Assembly: GCA_965153455.1 (NCBI GenBank)
Contig: OZ234502.1
Location: 9,765,495 to 9,829,494, forward strand
Reading direction: 5' to 3'
From: Sphagnum compactum
Lineage: Eukaryota > Bryophyta > Sphagnopsida > Sphagnales
Length of the DNA stretch: 64,000 bases
Made by a program: the position numbers and the translations under genes. A model generated the notes under the pieces. The model was not told the origin of the DNA, searched no databases, and saw only the letters and a list, made by a program, of their open reading frames with translations. Shown here piece by piece: positions 1 through 12,640 of the stretch (the stretch's first letter is position 1; the number at the start of each line of letters is the position of its first letter).

Positions 1-1085
1 GGGTTTTTGTAGAGTGAGAGAATCTGATGATTAGACTTACAAAGAGAAAGAGAGTGAACCTCAAGTATAGAGAAAATGAAATTGAGGATTGAAATACATA
101 TAAAGAGCCAAGGTTTTGACAAATAGAGAATCTGAGTCATTGATAGTGGGACTTAGTAGACATACATATTAGTTACTAGGGAATCTAAACTTAAAGATGT
201 TGAAGAGGTTCAAAGCTTTGGAGGTGCTTAACCTTTCATAGGTTGATGCATTCATGAGATCCAAAGCATTAGTATAAGCCAAAAAAAAAAAAAACTTTAA
301 GGTTATGATTATTAACCTTATAGAACTGATGTCTACACCCTTCCACATTCAATCCAACTTTCATACTACATTCTCATCAACACCCTATCTACCAATTATC
401 AGACTAGAAGCTGAATTGGGCAAGACATCCATAGGCAAGACATTGAAGAAGAAATGTAAAGCCTAGCTAGAAAAAAAAATATATCTGTTGATTAGTGTTA
501 CAGAAAGAGAGTGAGAAAAAGATAAATTCTAACAGGTATGAGAGAGTGTGAGAGATAAGTTTAGAGAGAGAGAGAGTGAATGAAAGAGAGTCGGGATTTT
601 GATAGGTTTTAGAGAGTGAAAGAAAGAAGCTTGAAGCAATGTGAGTGGGAAGAACATGCTAATAAAGTTTGTTAAATATAGGTCCAAAGAGAGAGTGAAA
701 GAGAGGATGAAATATTGACATAATTGAGAAAGTGGAGAGAGGGATTCTAACAGATTAGAAAGTGAGAAAGATTTTGATATACTAGAAAGAAAGACAAAAA
801 AAGGATGAAATTCTAACATAATTGAAAAAGTGAAAGTGTGAGAGAGAGAGAAGCTTGAGGCGATGCGAGTGGGTTTGGATATGCTGACGGAGTCTGTTGA
901 ATGTAGGTTTAGAAAGAGAGTGAAAAAGAGAGGTTAAATTTTGATAGACTAAAGAGAAAGGGGGGGATTCTGATATACTAGGGAGAAAAAGAGATTCTGA
1001 CACAATTGAAAGAGTGAGAAAAAGAGGGATTATGACAAATTGGAGAAAGAAAGGAAGAGAGAAAGAGAGAGAGAGAGAGAAATTC
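1..1085. repeat. GA-rich degenerate minisatellite block
   Basis: The + strand is dominated by GAGAGA and GAAAGAGAG runs, with recurring phrases such as 'gagagtgaaagagag', 'ttctaacag' and 'tttgatata' at irregular spacing of tens of bases. The open frames on the - strand here are Ser/Leu/Phe low complexity caused by the purine bias, so they are not genes. It looks like an old, diverged tandem array. The left end is cut by the window, so its full length is unknown. Confidence 0.6.
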
Positions 1086-3040
1086 TTATTAGTTATTGAG
1101 ATAAAAAGATAGTCTATTTAGAGATAAAAATTTCAAGCAAAATGAGAAATATTACAACTTGAATTGAAAGAAAATTTTGGCATTTAATCCAAGGTTACAA
1201 AAATTATTAGTAGAATACATCATGGGTCTACTATGGGGTTAGTGGGATGTGTGTGCTACTACACATATTATTTTCAGAATTAGAAATGGATGACATGGGA
1301 GTGGGTTCAACTAGGTCTCGGGGTTCCATGAACTTTTGCAAGGTTCAAAACTCACCCTCTAATCGTATTTTGAGGGATTGCCTTGGGGTATGACTAGTGG
1401 CTACATGTTGGAAGTAAAATTTATGATTAATTCTAACCACCTCCAATGCATTCCAAGGAACACTTTCACCCACAATGAGAAACCAAGGTTTGTTTATTAA
1501 ATGAAGTCGCCAAAACATTAAGGGGTCAATGGCAACAAAGTGAAAATGTGTGCAAGTACTATGGAATCTGGGAGAGGAGGCAACAACGTACACTTTGTTT
1601 CCAAGCATGTTTCCAGGAACGAGTTTTGGGCACACACATGTTCATTGGGTTTTTGGGTCAAATTTGGGTTTGCAAGACGATATGAGGCATTTCTTACAGG
1701 ATTGAACTAACTATGTTTCAGCTAGGGTTTACACAAGGTTACAAACTATGCAACAAAAAGTGCAAAAAGATGAAGCAAACATGGAAAAAAACCACACACA
1801 AAACCAAAATGGTTCCCAAATTGTAAAAGTTTTTGCACAATCATAGAAAACTTCATCCTTGTCTACTATGACCATGGCTCTGGAAGGCTAACCTTAACCT
1901 AGTAGGTGAGTTGTAATGAGATTTGCGTGACTGTCAACAACACTATAGACCTTCCTTCTGTTGACACTCCTTTTGCATGACAACCCTCCATCAATAGTCT
2001 TCTTACACGACGATTTCTTGCATGATGACGACGATGAATGGGACACGAATAGGCCTTTGGGGTCTTTAGCTCCTCTTGTTGTTTTGACCTTTCACTAACT
2101 CAAAGATTCTACACTTAACCCACTCACTCAAAACTCTCACGCTCGTTCACTTAGAAACTTTACACCTCACACTTACAGCTCACAACTTCAAGCATTTATC
2201 ATTCACAATAGCCGTCGCTCACTCAAAAACTCTACACCTCACATTCGTAGCTTGAACCTTCACACTTGCGGTTTGAAGCATTTTTCACTTATATACAAAG
2301 TTGCTACTCTGTCAAGGTGCATGGGAGACGAAAACCTTATTGTCCAGGCGCACGAGAGGGAAACAAAAAAGATAGGGTGAAACTCAAGGAAGCATCGAAA
2401 TTGATGTATTTTCGAGTTTCACCCTGTATTTTTTTTCCTTTGTTTTCAACTCACCCTGACTTTTTTACTACGCCCTGAGTTTTGGCCCAACTCAGGGTGG
2501 GAACCCGGAGTTTTGACAACTTTATGGATAACTTTATTATAACTCTGTAACTAATCTCAAGTTTCAACACAAGTCAAAATATCATCTTTCAAAAATTCTC
2601 ATAGAAAAATAGACCTATTATTACCTAGGGGCCAAAATCCCTTAATTTACTATACTCTATAATGAATCTAAACACAATATCCTTGCCTTGGTAGGCAAGG
2701 CCAACAAAAGGAAAATAATTGACACTTACCCTAAAGAACCCCCCACTACAGTGATTTTACTCATGACTAGGTAGTAGTGATTTTAAACCTTCACATAAAC
2801 TTGTGGTGTGAGGGAGATGGTGCAGTGACTTTTAATCATGACTTGTGTTTTGCAGGTCTTGGGAATGAAATCCCTCACACAAAATTGAAAGACAAGATGA
2901 TATAACTTACTAACCTGTGAGCAGGCCCATGTCTCTATTCAATTTACATACAGAAAGTATGTAGTGAAATCAAAAGCTAGCACAGGATGAGAGCTGCTGC
3001 AGTAGGATCCACCTTTTTGATTCAGCATGTACTTCACCAG
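1086..3040. other. Gene-free intergenic stretch
   Basis: I find no convincing coding region, RNA gene or complete mobile element here. Short frames (for example 1345-1635 on the - strand and 2266-2478 on the + strand) show no recognisable domain and no good splice context. Around 2090-2280 there are repeated phrases built on 'cactcaaaactct' and 'cacctcacac', which suggests a small degenerate repeat. Confidence 0.5.
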
Positions 3041-3044
3041 TATT

Positions 3045-3230
3045 TTGTCATGTAGCTGAAGTGGTGATCATCCATAAGAAGATTTAGCCAAATCTGGTTA
3101 TAAACAAAATATGAAAGTAATAAAATAAAAGCATTCCTCTATATTAGAAAATCCCAATAATAATAATAACAATAATAATTCTCACCATTAAAAAAAAATT
3201 GCCAGGAAAATTCACCAGGATTCTTGACTG
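3045..3230 (-). repeat. Dispersed ~280-bp repeat family, copy 1 (reversed, diverged)
   Basis: Read on the - strand this contains 'tttggctaaatcttcttatg' followed by 'gatgatcacc', matching the core of the better copies near 4000, 46205 and 63205. The 'ggtgaattttcctgg' phrase at its far side resembles the 'gggtgaattttcacc' module at about 63020. Divergence is high and the ends are uncertain. It lies in inverted orientation to the copy at 3815-4080, about 600 bp away. Confidence 0.5.
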
Positions 3231-3814
3231 TAAGCTTTCCCCTAATGTCCCATGATGTTGGATTCACACCAAGGTGGTAAAAGGGATAAATTAAAAGAAT
3301 AAACTAACCCTAATGCTATTGCATTCACACAAAAGAGAGAAAAGCTGACTTGGTGAATGACATGGCATTGGGGTTAAGGAGTAGTGTTGTCTGGTTCTTG
3401 ATTTTGAAAGGGACCTTGGGTTTAGGTTTTTTGTTGTAAACCCATCAAACCCCTTGATTATTGAAGGGGTTGGCTTGATTCTTTGAGAGAGGAGGATGCA
3501 TTTTTAAAAACCCTAGGTGCTTATACCTTCAAAGAACCTGAACCTGTTTTACAAGGACAATAGGCCCCATTGAGGTTCCAGTTTTTGAAAGAGGCAATTT
3601 TGATATCCAGATTCAAGTCTGATTGAAATTTTCTGAACCGCGATCTGGATTGAACCCTTGGTGTGAATCCACCTTCAAAGAAGTTATTATAATGCACCTT
3701 GAATCATAAGTGTTGCCACTAGTAATCCCAGCCAGAATTATTAGGAACAAGGTATACAAGCTATCAGTGTGATTTGGCAGTATAGTGAAATTCATATTAA
3801 TTAGTTGTGGGAAC

Positions 3815-4080
3815 CAAGTGTTTTTTTTTTGGTGGTGAATTGTTTTTTCAATAGATTTTTTTTTTCAAAATATAGCCAAAAATAAAATAAAAATTCTAAA
3901 CAATTACCATGTTTCTACACATTGTTCAAACAAGTAGCCAGGATATAAAAGGATTTTAATAGTTTCTTATTTTCATAGCCGATCTACAGCCAGACATGGC
4001 TAAATCTCCTTGTGGATGATTGCCCAGTGTGGGAACATCACAAAATTGAAGAAAGAAAAAGAAAAAGAAACACTGGTGGG
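3815..4080 (+). repeat. Dispersed ~280-bp repeat family, copy 2
   Basis: This copy shares an ordered series of blocks with those at 45985-46270 and 62995-63285: 'catgtttctacacattgttc', 'atataaaaggattttaata', 'tttcatag', 'ggctaaatctccttgtgg', 'gatgat', 'acatcacaaaattga', and an A-rich tail. The order and spacing are kept while the sequence differs by several percent to tens of percent, as expected for an old dispersed element. The A-rich tail would suit a retroposon, but I see no A/B box, so the class is open. Confidence 0.7.
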
Positions 4081-4333
4081 GACCCTCAAAGTTCAATCTT
4101 TGGTAGTTGAACCATGGCCAAACAATATGGGATAAAATTGATGTGTTATTGGGAACTTCTTAAGGAACATTTGGAGAACCTGATTGGAACACCTTGGGAA
4201 CACATTGGGAATAGACAACAGATGAAAAACAGAAAGCACACACCTACCCTCAAAACCCAAAAGAAAAAAACTAAGCCAACTTGTGACATCATTCGCACAA
4301 TGAAAGAATTTGTGTAGTTGCTTAATTAGTTGT

Positions 4334-4384
4334 GTAATGGTCTTCAAAATGAAATAATCACTATTTCATTTTGAAGACCATTAC
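4334..4384. repeat. Perfect 23-bp inverted repeat with 5-nt loop
   Basis: Positions 4334-4356 and 4362-4384 are exact reverse complements, separated by ATCAC. The left arm reads GTAATGGTCTTC then AAAATGAAATA. Such a perfect palindrome in otherwise decayed sequence suggests a recent origin, for example by template switching, or a transcribed hairpin. It lies about 250 bp beyond the dispersed repeat at 3815-4080. No gene is evident around it. Confidence 0.85.
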
Positions 4385-4499
4385 CAAGCACACAAGGGTC
4401 TTTTCATTGTTTTTCCTTTTGTTTGAGAATACACCTCCTAAATTCACCTCTCATAGGCCTGTGTTGTTCACCCAAGTGTGAACTCATTACCCAACTAAT

Positions 4500-5140
4500 T
4501 GGCCACAAATTAAAAAAATTCCCCTAAACTTTTTTGTTTTGATTTTGTTGAATTTTCTTTGAAAAGTTATTCAATATCCAATAATTCTCATGCTATAAGT
4601 CTAAACACTACAAAAACACCTTGGTGCACCCTATTCATTAAGGGCTTTTTAAACAACACCAAGTGCATGGTGGGGGGGGCACTATGGTTCGGGAGATCTC
4701 AACATGACAAACAAACAACCTTTTGTAAGAGATAGACTAGTGTGGCATGTGTCACTAGCGCAAGTGAACATGACTTTAACCATAGAAACCAATTATGAAA
4801 AAAAATATTTAAAATTTTAACTTAATTGTCAATGACAAAAATTGCTCAAAATTCAATATCTATTCCACATTAGGTCTAAAAATGATGAAATCACCTCCAA
4901 GAAATCCCATGAATTGACAACTTGACCGATAGTACCACGAGGTTGCCCCAATTTCCCTAATATGTTTAGTTTTGGTTTTTTTGAAAATTTCTTCCCCAAA
5001 ATTATTTGATTTCAATGAGTCTTGCATTGTAGGTCTAAACGTTATGAAAACACCTCTACTCATTGAGGGTTTTCAATAGAACCAAGAATGTAGCGAAAGG
5101 CACTATGATATGGGAGATCTCAACATGACAACAAAACAAA
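4500..5140. repeat. Diverged direct duplication, ~420-434 bp period
   Basis: Phrases recur in the same order. 'gtctaaac...aaaacacct' appears at about 4599 and 5033. 'gagatctcaacatgacaa' appears at about 4692 and 5112. 'ttcccctaaacttttttg' near 4520 matches a similar block near 4955. This is an old tandem duplication or two copies of one element. CACTACAAAAACACC at 4606 resembles a CACTA-type terminus, but I found no partner end. Confidence 0.55.
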
Positions 5141-5389
5141 CTACATTCTTCGATAGACAGATATGACAGATGCAATTGTTCTTGGTTTGAGTCTGGGGTG
5201 TAACTTGCACCACTTTTGTGTGATTTGCACCACTTGTATGAAATGCACCAAATTATAGTCACATCAAAATTAAAACAAACAGAGCCAAGAGAAGAAGGGA
5301 GTTAAAGAAGGAAGAATGGAAGTCTTCCTTGGGCTAATGGCTCATCCCTCACACTTTGCCCCTTAATTGCTCATTCCGCACACTTTGTC

Positions 5390-6620
5390 CCCATTGGAAA
5401 CCCAGTATGAATTATGACTCAATTGTGGATGAACTACAACTGATCATCCATAACTGAGTTACCAAGGCGGGCTCCACCTTGTTAACCTTTTGTGTAAACC
5501 CTCCCACTTCCTCGTAACACTAGTTAAATAACTACTTATGTAACTGGGTAAGTACTGTGGTAGGCAAGTAGGTAGGAAATGCTAGTGGTTACTATGTAGG
5601 TAGCTAAGAACATGAGCCTCTTGGTGGCTACTTACACATTTGGATGGTTGGTAAATAGCTAACCACTATGGTTAGCTATGGGACTTCAATACAATGAAAA
5701 ATGGTTTCCTGTCCATAGACCATCCATCCTGTATGGTGCTGGTGGGTACTGGTTCACTCCGGCCCAAGCTACTTAGCCCACGTTTCTCCTGTTGATTCTC
5801 TTCTAAGTTCAGTTGTGGGTGTTCTGCATGAGGATACAAAATTAACTCAGATTAATGCTAATTGCTCACATTGACCCATGATGAGTAAAAGTTGGGGATA
5901 GGTTTATGATGTCGATAGGCGCCTCATCCACTTGACAGACATCAATTGCCTTTCTTTTGCTCTTTAGTATAGTCATGGGTGGGCGTTGGATTGGTGCAAA
6001 GAGCAAACTTGGGTGCCATCACACTATATACATAGCTAGCTAGCTACAACCAGATCCCATCAGAACTATCACAAAAGTTTTGTAGAGAATTGTTATCAAT
6101 TCATGTTAAATCTATCTTGAGATGCTGGCTCGAAAAAACCCTTGTTTTGAGGCTGTGGGAATTCATCCATGAAATATGACGGCCATAGTGAACCAGCAGC
6201 ACCCACCAGTGCACCGTGTAGGATGAATGGTAAGTGATCAGCAAACAGTTTTCTGTTGGGTTCCAGTTCCCTAGCAAACCACGGTGGTTAGCTCAGTTGC
6301 TTTTTCCTCCTTTTTTTCTACCTACTTACTAACAACCCACAAGCAGGTTGTTGTTAGTAGATGGGTAGTAAAAACAGCCCTTATCTATGTATAAACCATC
6401 TATGTAGCTGGTAGTTACCTATTTTCCTACCTATCTACCTATGTACGAGACCTATATATTTCCTACAGAATTGGTTACCAATGTGAAACCAAATATTAAC
6501 TCAGTTGAGGTTTATCCACAACTGAGTAATAACGGGCATCCAATGGATGGTGCACTGGTGGGTGCTGGTTCACTATGGTTAAAATATGACCACCATGACT
6601 TCTGAAGGACTAGTGAGAGT
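5390..6620. repeat. Composite element with inverted arms
   Basis: A block read as 'ggtgcactggtgggtgctgg' followed by 'ttcactatgg' occurs at 6541-6595, and reversed at 6171-6230 (arms of about 55 bp, ~310 bp apart). A third, shorter copy in the direct orientation is at 5718-5760 (GGTGCTGGTGGGTACTGG). 'aactgagtta' (near 5452) and 'caactgagtaat' (near 6520) also recur, and CTAC/GTAG tetranucleotide runs lie between the arms. This suggests a MITE-like or foldback element that has been duplicated. No protein frame is present. Confidence 0.5.
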
Positions 6621-9600
6621 AGGTTTGTGTTGGATTCCCTTCCTCCCCTCTCCCAGCTATTAAGCTACATGTTGGAGTGTAAGACTTGGTCAGGAGGAGA
6701 GTTGATTTTAGTGTGATCTAGCAATCCCACTATATTGGTCCAAGCTCCTTCTCCAAACCCTAAACCCTTTAACTTATTTTACTATGATTATCAGCTGATG
6801 ATCTAATGCAATTGATTGATCAAGAGCTCAGATTCTATACATTCAATTTGAGATGAAATTGGGAGTGATAATAACCGGTTGTTAACAAAAGAAAAAGGGG
6901 AAAAAGGAGCGATTTAAAGGAGATCACGGAGGAACTCCAGAGCAATTCAATTTGAAGTTTTTCAGAGAGCTTAAAGTTTTAGTTTCAGTGTGCAAATTTC
7001 TGTGCTTGAGTTCTGACTTGAGATTCGGCATGAAAACGAAGGCCTGAGGTTTAGTGATATAATGTTGTGTTTCATTGTAGTTGTTTGGTGTGCACACTTT
7101 AATAATTGAGAGTATCATGAGAGAAATGATAGTTTGAAAAGGGATATGGGCTCGTTTTAGCTAGTTTGCCATAACTTGGGGGAATACTTCAAACAATTTA
7201 ACAACATTGAAAGAGGGGAAGACTTGGGCTTTTGTGAATTGCAAGGTACCTTATTGAGTTTTTAATGTTCCTCACTTCTTCTAGAAATGTTGTTTCCTTT
7301 TGCTAAAAGTTTGTGATTATGTAAACTAGCAAGAACCCATGACCTTATTCACCAATGATGATGGCCCCAAAAACTCAACCGCATTCCATAATGTATCGGG
7401 GCTACTAGGATACAACAATTGGTACAATTGTAATTTAGGATTGTGAGTGATCTCAATAATGACACAAAAATGTATTTCATAGGTCAAATGCAAGGTTTGG
7501 CTTGGAATGAGGCCAAAGACAATGCAACACTAACCCACACAAAGTCAAAGTGTTTGGAAATAAAGGGAAGGAACTCTTAGCACTTTCAACATGAATTTTC
7601 ATTTTTTAAATTGGAATTATTGTGAAGTTTTAAATGTTCAAAGGGAGATTGGAAGGATCACCCTCTAGATTGAATGATATCCAACTTATTGGAAAAATCT
7701 CAAAAAGGGTTGCAAGATAATGTTGTCAAATTCCCAATACAATCTTCAAACAATCATTTCAAAATTCAAACCAAGTGCATTCAACTAATTTAGAAGGTAA
7801 TTAGGGGAAAGCGATTTCTCATTGAGGAACTTAACATGACTTTGAAAAGTTTTTGACGTGTGTGTGATAGGAAATATTTTCACATTTTCCATTTGGTTTA
7901 GTTTCCTATGAGCTATGCAACTTTGTATTATGAAACAATAAATTGTCAATTTTGGGATTATAGTTGGAAAGCACTATGAATTTTTTCATTTCAATGTAGG
8001 CCTCATGGGGAGGTAAACTATACATTGCTTGGAGAACATTGCTTTGTGTATTGATTTAGGCCATGATGAATTCCATGTGACTTCATGATCCAATTTTGGC
8101 TCCAATGCTTAGTGTCTTCTTTGTGTATGTTGTATGTTTCATGTGAATGAAAATTGTCCATGAAACATTTCAATTTATCTTGGAATCATCCCATATTTCT
8201 TGCTACCTTGATCTTGACACATAGACTTCAACAATGTGCCCTAGGTTTCCAACATTTTGTTATTGCAAAATCAAGAATTATTATTATCTATCAATTGACA
8301 ATCTAGAAATGTTTCAACCAAAACCTAAGTGGTAGTTTAGAATTTGGGATTTTGATTAACTCATTATTTGGTCTTTGGGAATGTAAACCCATTTTTTTGT
8401 GGCAAGTCAAAACAAAACAAAATAGTTCTATGGTTTTGGAAGGCATATTATAACTTATAACTTATTTGAGCTCCACGCTACTATGCACTATTAGTGATAG
8501 TCAATTATTTTATGTTTATTTTAATGTTTCCATATGGTTTTCAATAATTCATCATTGTTTATCTCAATGCTAAATTTAATTTAAATTAATATAAGTTTCA
8601 TGGATGGCCATACAAAGGATTCCAAAAAATCCTCCATATATAAAATAATTATATGGTTTTGGAAGGCATGTTATAAGTTATGACCTATTTATAGGCAGGT
8701 TATTTATAGGTACCAAACACTTGAATTTTTAGGATATTTTTTCACTTTTTAAAATATTTTGATATCAAAACACAAATTTTGTTATTTTCATTTAAATGTT
8801 TTTAGAAATTGGTTGATTTGGTTGTCATCATTCATTGTGAGGTTAAAAGTGCAATTTTTGAATTGGGGATCAAACAAGACTTTCAAAGGTTAAAAATCAA
8901 CACTTAAAAATTGAAAATGTTTTTGGCTGATCAACTTGTGATGGTTTGAAAGTTAAACTTTCCTTTTGATGTAGTTTGATGATGAATAGAAAGTATCTAA
9001 ATGAAGTAATCATCACAATTTTGGGGGAACCATGAAACATATAACTAGGATAATTAACTTGCCTTCATACATACCTTTAACATAAAAGATCATAGCATCC
9101 ATGAGAAATGATAGTTAGGTTAATTCAATAATCATAAAAGATTGTTACATCTCACCAGGGCTTAATATTCATTTTATTATTAATAGTCCTAGTGGAAAAA
9201 CAAATTTCAATTCATTTGGAAGTAGGTGTCAAACATAAAATTTATTAACATATATAATAAATGATAAGATTGAGATATCTTTCAATGTGATTTTTGTGAA
9301 AAAAAAAAAAGGTGTTGGGTGCATCCACATTAATAGAAGCCATAACAAGTGTAACCAATGTTTGGTTTTTTGTGTTTCGGTGTCAAAAATGTTATTAACG
9401 TTGTAAGTCTTTATTGTGCTTACATCAAAATGTTTTTAATATATAATAAAAACAAGTGATATGATTTGGAATGAATCTACTAAGGATTGAATATTTAAAA
9501 ACACTCATTGAACATTGTAACCAATGTTTAAAAAAATATAGCAACTCCTATATTTAGGTAGATTATTTAAACATATCTTTTACATAATAGTATAATTCAA

Positions 9601-10600
9601 CAATTTCATAATAAAATTTTAATGATTTTTTCAACTTACAAAAGTGAAATATTTAAAAGATATTTTACAATAAGCAATCATTCAAACACATAGGATTGGT
9701 TCTTGTTAGTTCGGATGCACCATGTTGTTTCCTTAAAAAATGAAACTTTACATTCTTAACATTAACACCTAAATATTAAGCAAGCCCAATTTGGGCCACC
9801 TACCCTTAAGTCTACCTATTCTACTTATATCCATAAAAACACATGTGGTACACAATGCCCACACAAGATGATCTATCCATGGAGTGCAATGTGAATCCCA
9901 AGTTCGCCAAAACTTGGAGCATGAAAAAAGGTAAATGCAAAGCTTTAGACAAAACATCTTTAAAAAATCAGGTTCTACTTCGTGTTTGCCTATTGAAAAT
10001 GAAGCAAAACATTATGTCCTATTTTTCATTCTTGGAGTTGTTCATTTCAAGCCAATAATAGCTACATTGTTGACATTGGTAACTTGTTAATTGAAAATAA
10101 GAGCTTGTGTTTACCAAGGCCATTGTTGAGATTTCACCTTTCTCAACAAATTTATTTGTGTTGGGCCTCATGTAAAGCTAAAATGTTAGTGCAAGGAGCA
10201 ACACTAATCTAATTTGATTGTAGAACAAGTGTTGTTGGTTTTGGATAACATAAAGTTAAAGATAATGGAGAAACCAAAAGAAGTAGTTTGGCCCAAACAA
10301 CTAGGTCCCCCCAAAAAAATCATTTGTGTTTAGTAACTACATTCCGTAGTTGCTTGTGTGGGTTGATAGGGGGCATGAAGTGAAACATGAAAGTTTCTCT
10401 TCAAACCTCAATCACAATTTTTGTGAAAAATGGTGGCTAAACATTGGACAAACAACCTGGAGTTTTGGGGTTAATGCAAACTCCTAACAAACACCTTGAA
10501 GCACAAAAAAATGAAACAGGGTTGGCGAGGGTTTGAGGAGAAGTTGGAAGAAAACTTTAAAGCTCTTGGCAATGGTAGACTCCCTTTACTTTTGTCAACA
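6621..10600. other. AT-rich gene-free intergenic stretch
   Basis: No recognisable coding region, RNA gene or intact element. The frames at 6924-7118 and 9769-10058 are short, overlap on both strands and show no domain. A phrase 'tggttttggaaggcat' followed by 'ttataa' occurs twice (near 8431 and 8653), a remnant of a diverged duplication. Confidence 0.5.
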
Positions 10601-10604
10601 ATTT

Positions 10605-10870
10605 TATTTTAACTACATGTTGACATCCTAATTACCCTAAGTGAATTAGGGTAAGTCACCTTTGAACCAATTCTAATGTGAACATGGTTTCAAATATTTT
10701 GTGTTTAGGATATATTTTCAAGTTTTGTGATTTAGTGATTTGAGATCCCAAAACACAATGTGTTTTGTTTGTTTACAATTTTTGTGTTATGTAATCTCAT
10801 TTGCATATGATTTTTGTGTTTTGATTTTCATCGTATGTTTTGGGCTTGGATTCTTGCATAGTTGCAGGTG
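10605..10870 (+). repeat. Second dispersed repeat family, copy 1
   Basis: The series 'gaaccaattctaatgtgaac' then 'atggttt', 'tttgagatc', 'gtgttatgt' and 'gcttggattcttgc' recurs in the same order at 60945-61210 (with 'ggaaccaattctagtgtgag' and 'gcttggattctta'), and in shorter form at 62255-62400. No protein frame is seen. A fragment of an LTR or of a non-autonomous element is possible. Confidence 0.5.
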
Positions 10871-12229
10871 AGCTTGTTTTCATTTGGATTTTAAATCATT
10901 AAAATTAAAATGATATTATGTTGTTTGGTTTATGCATGTTGACAATGAGAGTTGTAAGTGTTAACATAGGAACACACAACAACCTTCCTTAATAGATAAA
11001 TATTAAGGTAAGTGTTTGGTTGTTTAGATGTGATCCCATCACAGTTGTAATCCTCCCAAAATGTTGGGCCCCCTCTTTATTTTTGATACCATTCAAAAGT
11101 CCTTGACAAAATGGTGTGCATGTTTGTTATTTCACAATTTCTAAACCACCGGAGCAAAAATTGATTAAATTTAGGATGATTTTCACCTCTTTGAATAACT
11201 GATTTTTCATAGTTGGGTTTTTGTAAGAGCTTTTGAAGTCAACCCCACTTCAATGGAAATGATATTGAGATTAGTGACCTTATAGGTGGTTTAATATACT
11301 TGTTCCAATGGCACAAGGGATGTCTATTATCTATGGAAGGATAAACGGTTACAAAGACCCACTGGCTGGTGTTTTATATCACATGGTGGGAGAATTTCCT
11401 ATAGTTGGATGGGAACTTGTCATTAGGTTGCCATGTCAAGGCTAACAAATGATCCCTAAACCCTAACAGATGATACTTTGCTTGGACCTATATAATGTTT
11501 GTATTAATATTCTCAATATGTTTTTCTTGTGTTCCTTAAATTTATACCATATTCTTTGTCACATATCCCTTATGTTGTTCCCACAGTTCCCATGTGTCCC
11601 ACAAAGGCGTTTAAAAATATTATCCCATATGCTTTGGCAAATGTTTCCTAGTGTTGTTTCTATAGTCCCATGTGTCATGTGTCCCAATAGTCACCCACAT
11701 TTTATCCCATATTCTTTGCCCAAATTCCTACTCTTTTGGCTTACTTTATTGGGGACAAAGGGAAAAACAATATGAATTCTATATTAGGAGTGGTCCAAAT
11801 TTTTTGAAACTTTTTGTGTGGTGATGGGCCCATTCAAGAAGGCCCATCAACCCAAAAAGAAAGAAAGAAAGAAAGATGAAGTGGTTAACTTTGGATGCAA
11901 CCCCAAATGTATGGTGGGGGCACCATAAATATAACCACCCCCAATGGATGATAAATATCCCTTGACAAAACTGAAATACTCATGAGTTGTTGTGACTTGT
12001 AATGATCAAGTTATATCTAGCTGCACAAAAATAGGGTGTGATAGTCTGCTTGCTTGGAGGACTTTGTACACACCAGAAAGTGTGGAATGGACTTTAAAAA
12101 CATGTTCACACTAGACACACACAAAATTCTAGCTCCCCTTCTGAAAGTCCAAATTGGCATCAAAAGTCTGTCAGACAACTGAAAACACAAAAGCCAAAAC
12201 AGAATGCTACAAACTACACTACTAACTTT
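10871..12229. other. Gene-free stretch with a three-copy ~78-bp repeat
   Basis: No gene is recognised. Near 11548, 11624 and 11705 the phrase 'cccatat(t/g)ctttg' recurs, followed by variants of 'cccatgtgtccc', giving three diverged copies of a unit of about 78 bp. The frame at 11470-11775 on the + strand runs through this repeat and is therefore probably not a gene. An AAAG microsatellite lies at about 11860-11875. Confidence 0.5.
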
Positions 12230-12640
12230 AGTGGTCTGTCTTCCTTCCTTCCTTCCTGCCCTCCCTCGCCAAGACCAACAACACCCAGCAGAGTACCATC
12301 CAGGATGGATGGATGGATGGATGGTTGGATGAATGGTATATGAACAGGAAACACTTTCATGGATGATAGGATGGATAATATGTGGACAGGTAACACTTTT
12401 CATGGATGATAGGATGGATAATGTGTAGACAGGTAACACTTTTCATGGATGATAGGATGGATGGATGTGAACAGAAAACACAACTTTCCATGGATGAGAA
12501 ATAGTGTTTTTCATGGATGATAAGATGGATTTGTGGTGTGGACAGGAAACACCTATTCCTGGATTGATAGATGGATGATGTGGTGTGGGCAGGAAAACAA
12601 AATTTCATTGGTATTCCTGTTCCATAGCCTAACCATCCCA
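12230..12640. repeat. GGAT-rich minisatellite (~55-60 bp units)
   Basis: A run of GGAT tetranucleotides at about 12304-12324 leads into units of the form 'catggatgataggatggat' + 'aatgtgtagacaggtaacac', repeated about five times with substitutions through 12600. A TTCC run at 12240-12256 precedes it. Open frames crossing it on the - strand (rich in HPI and SIHP) are products of the repeat. A pure GGAT run recurs at 19430-19453. Confidence 0.75.
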
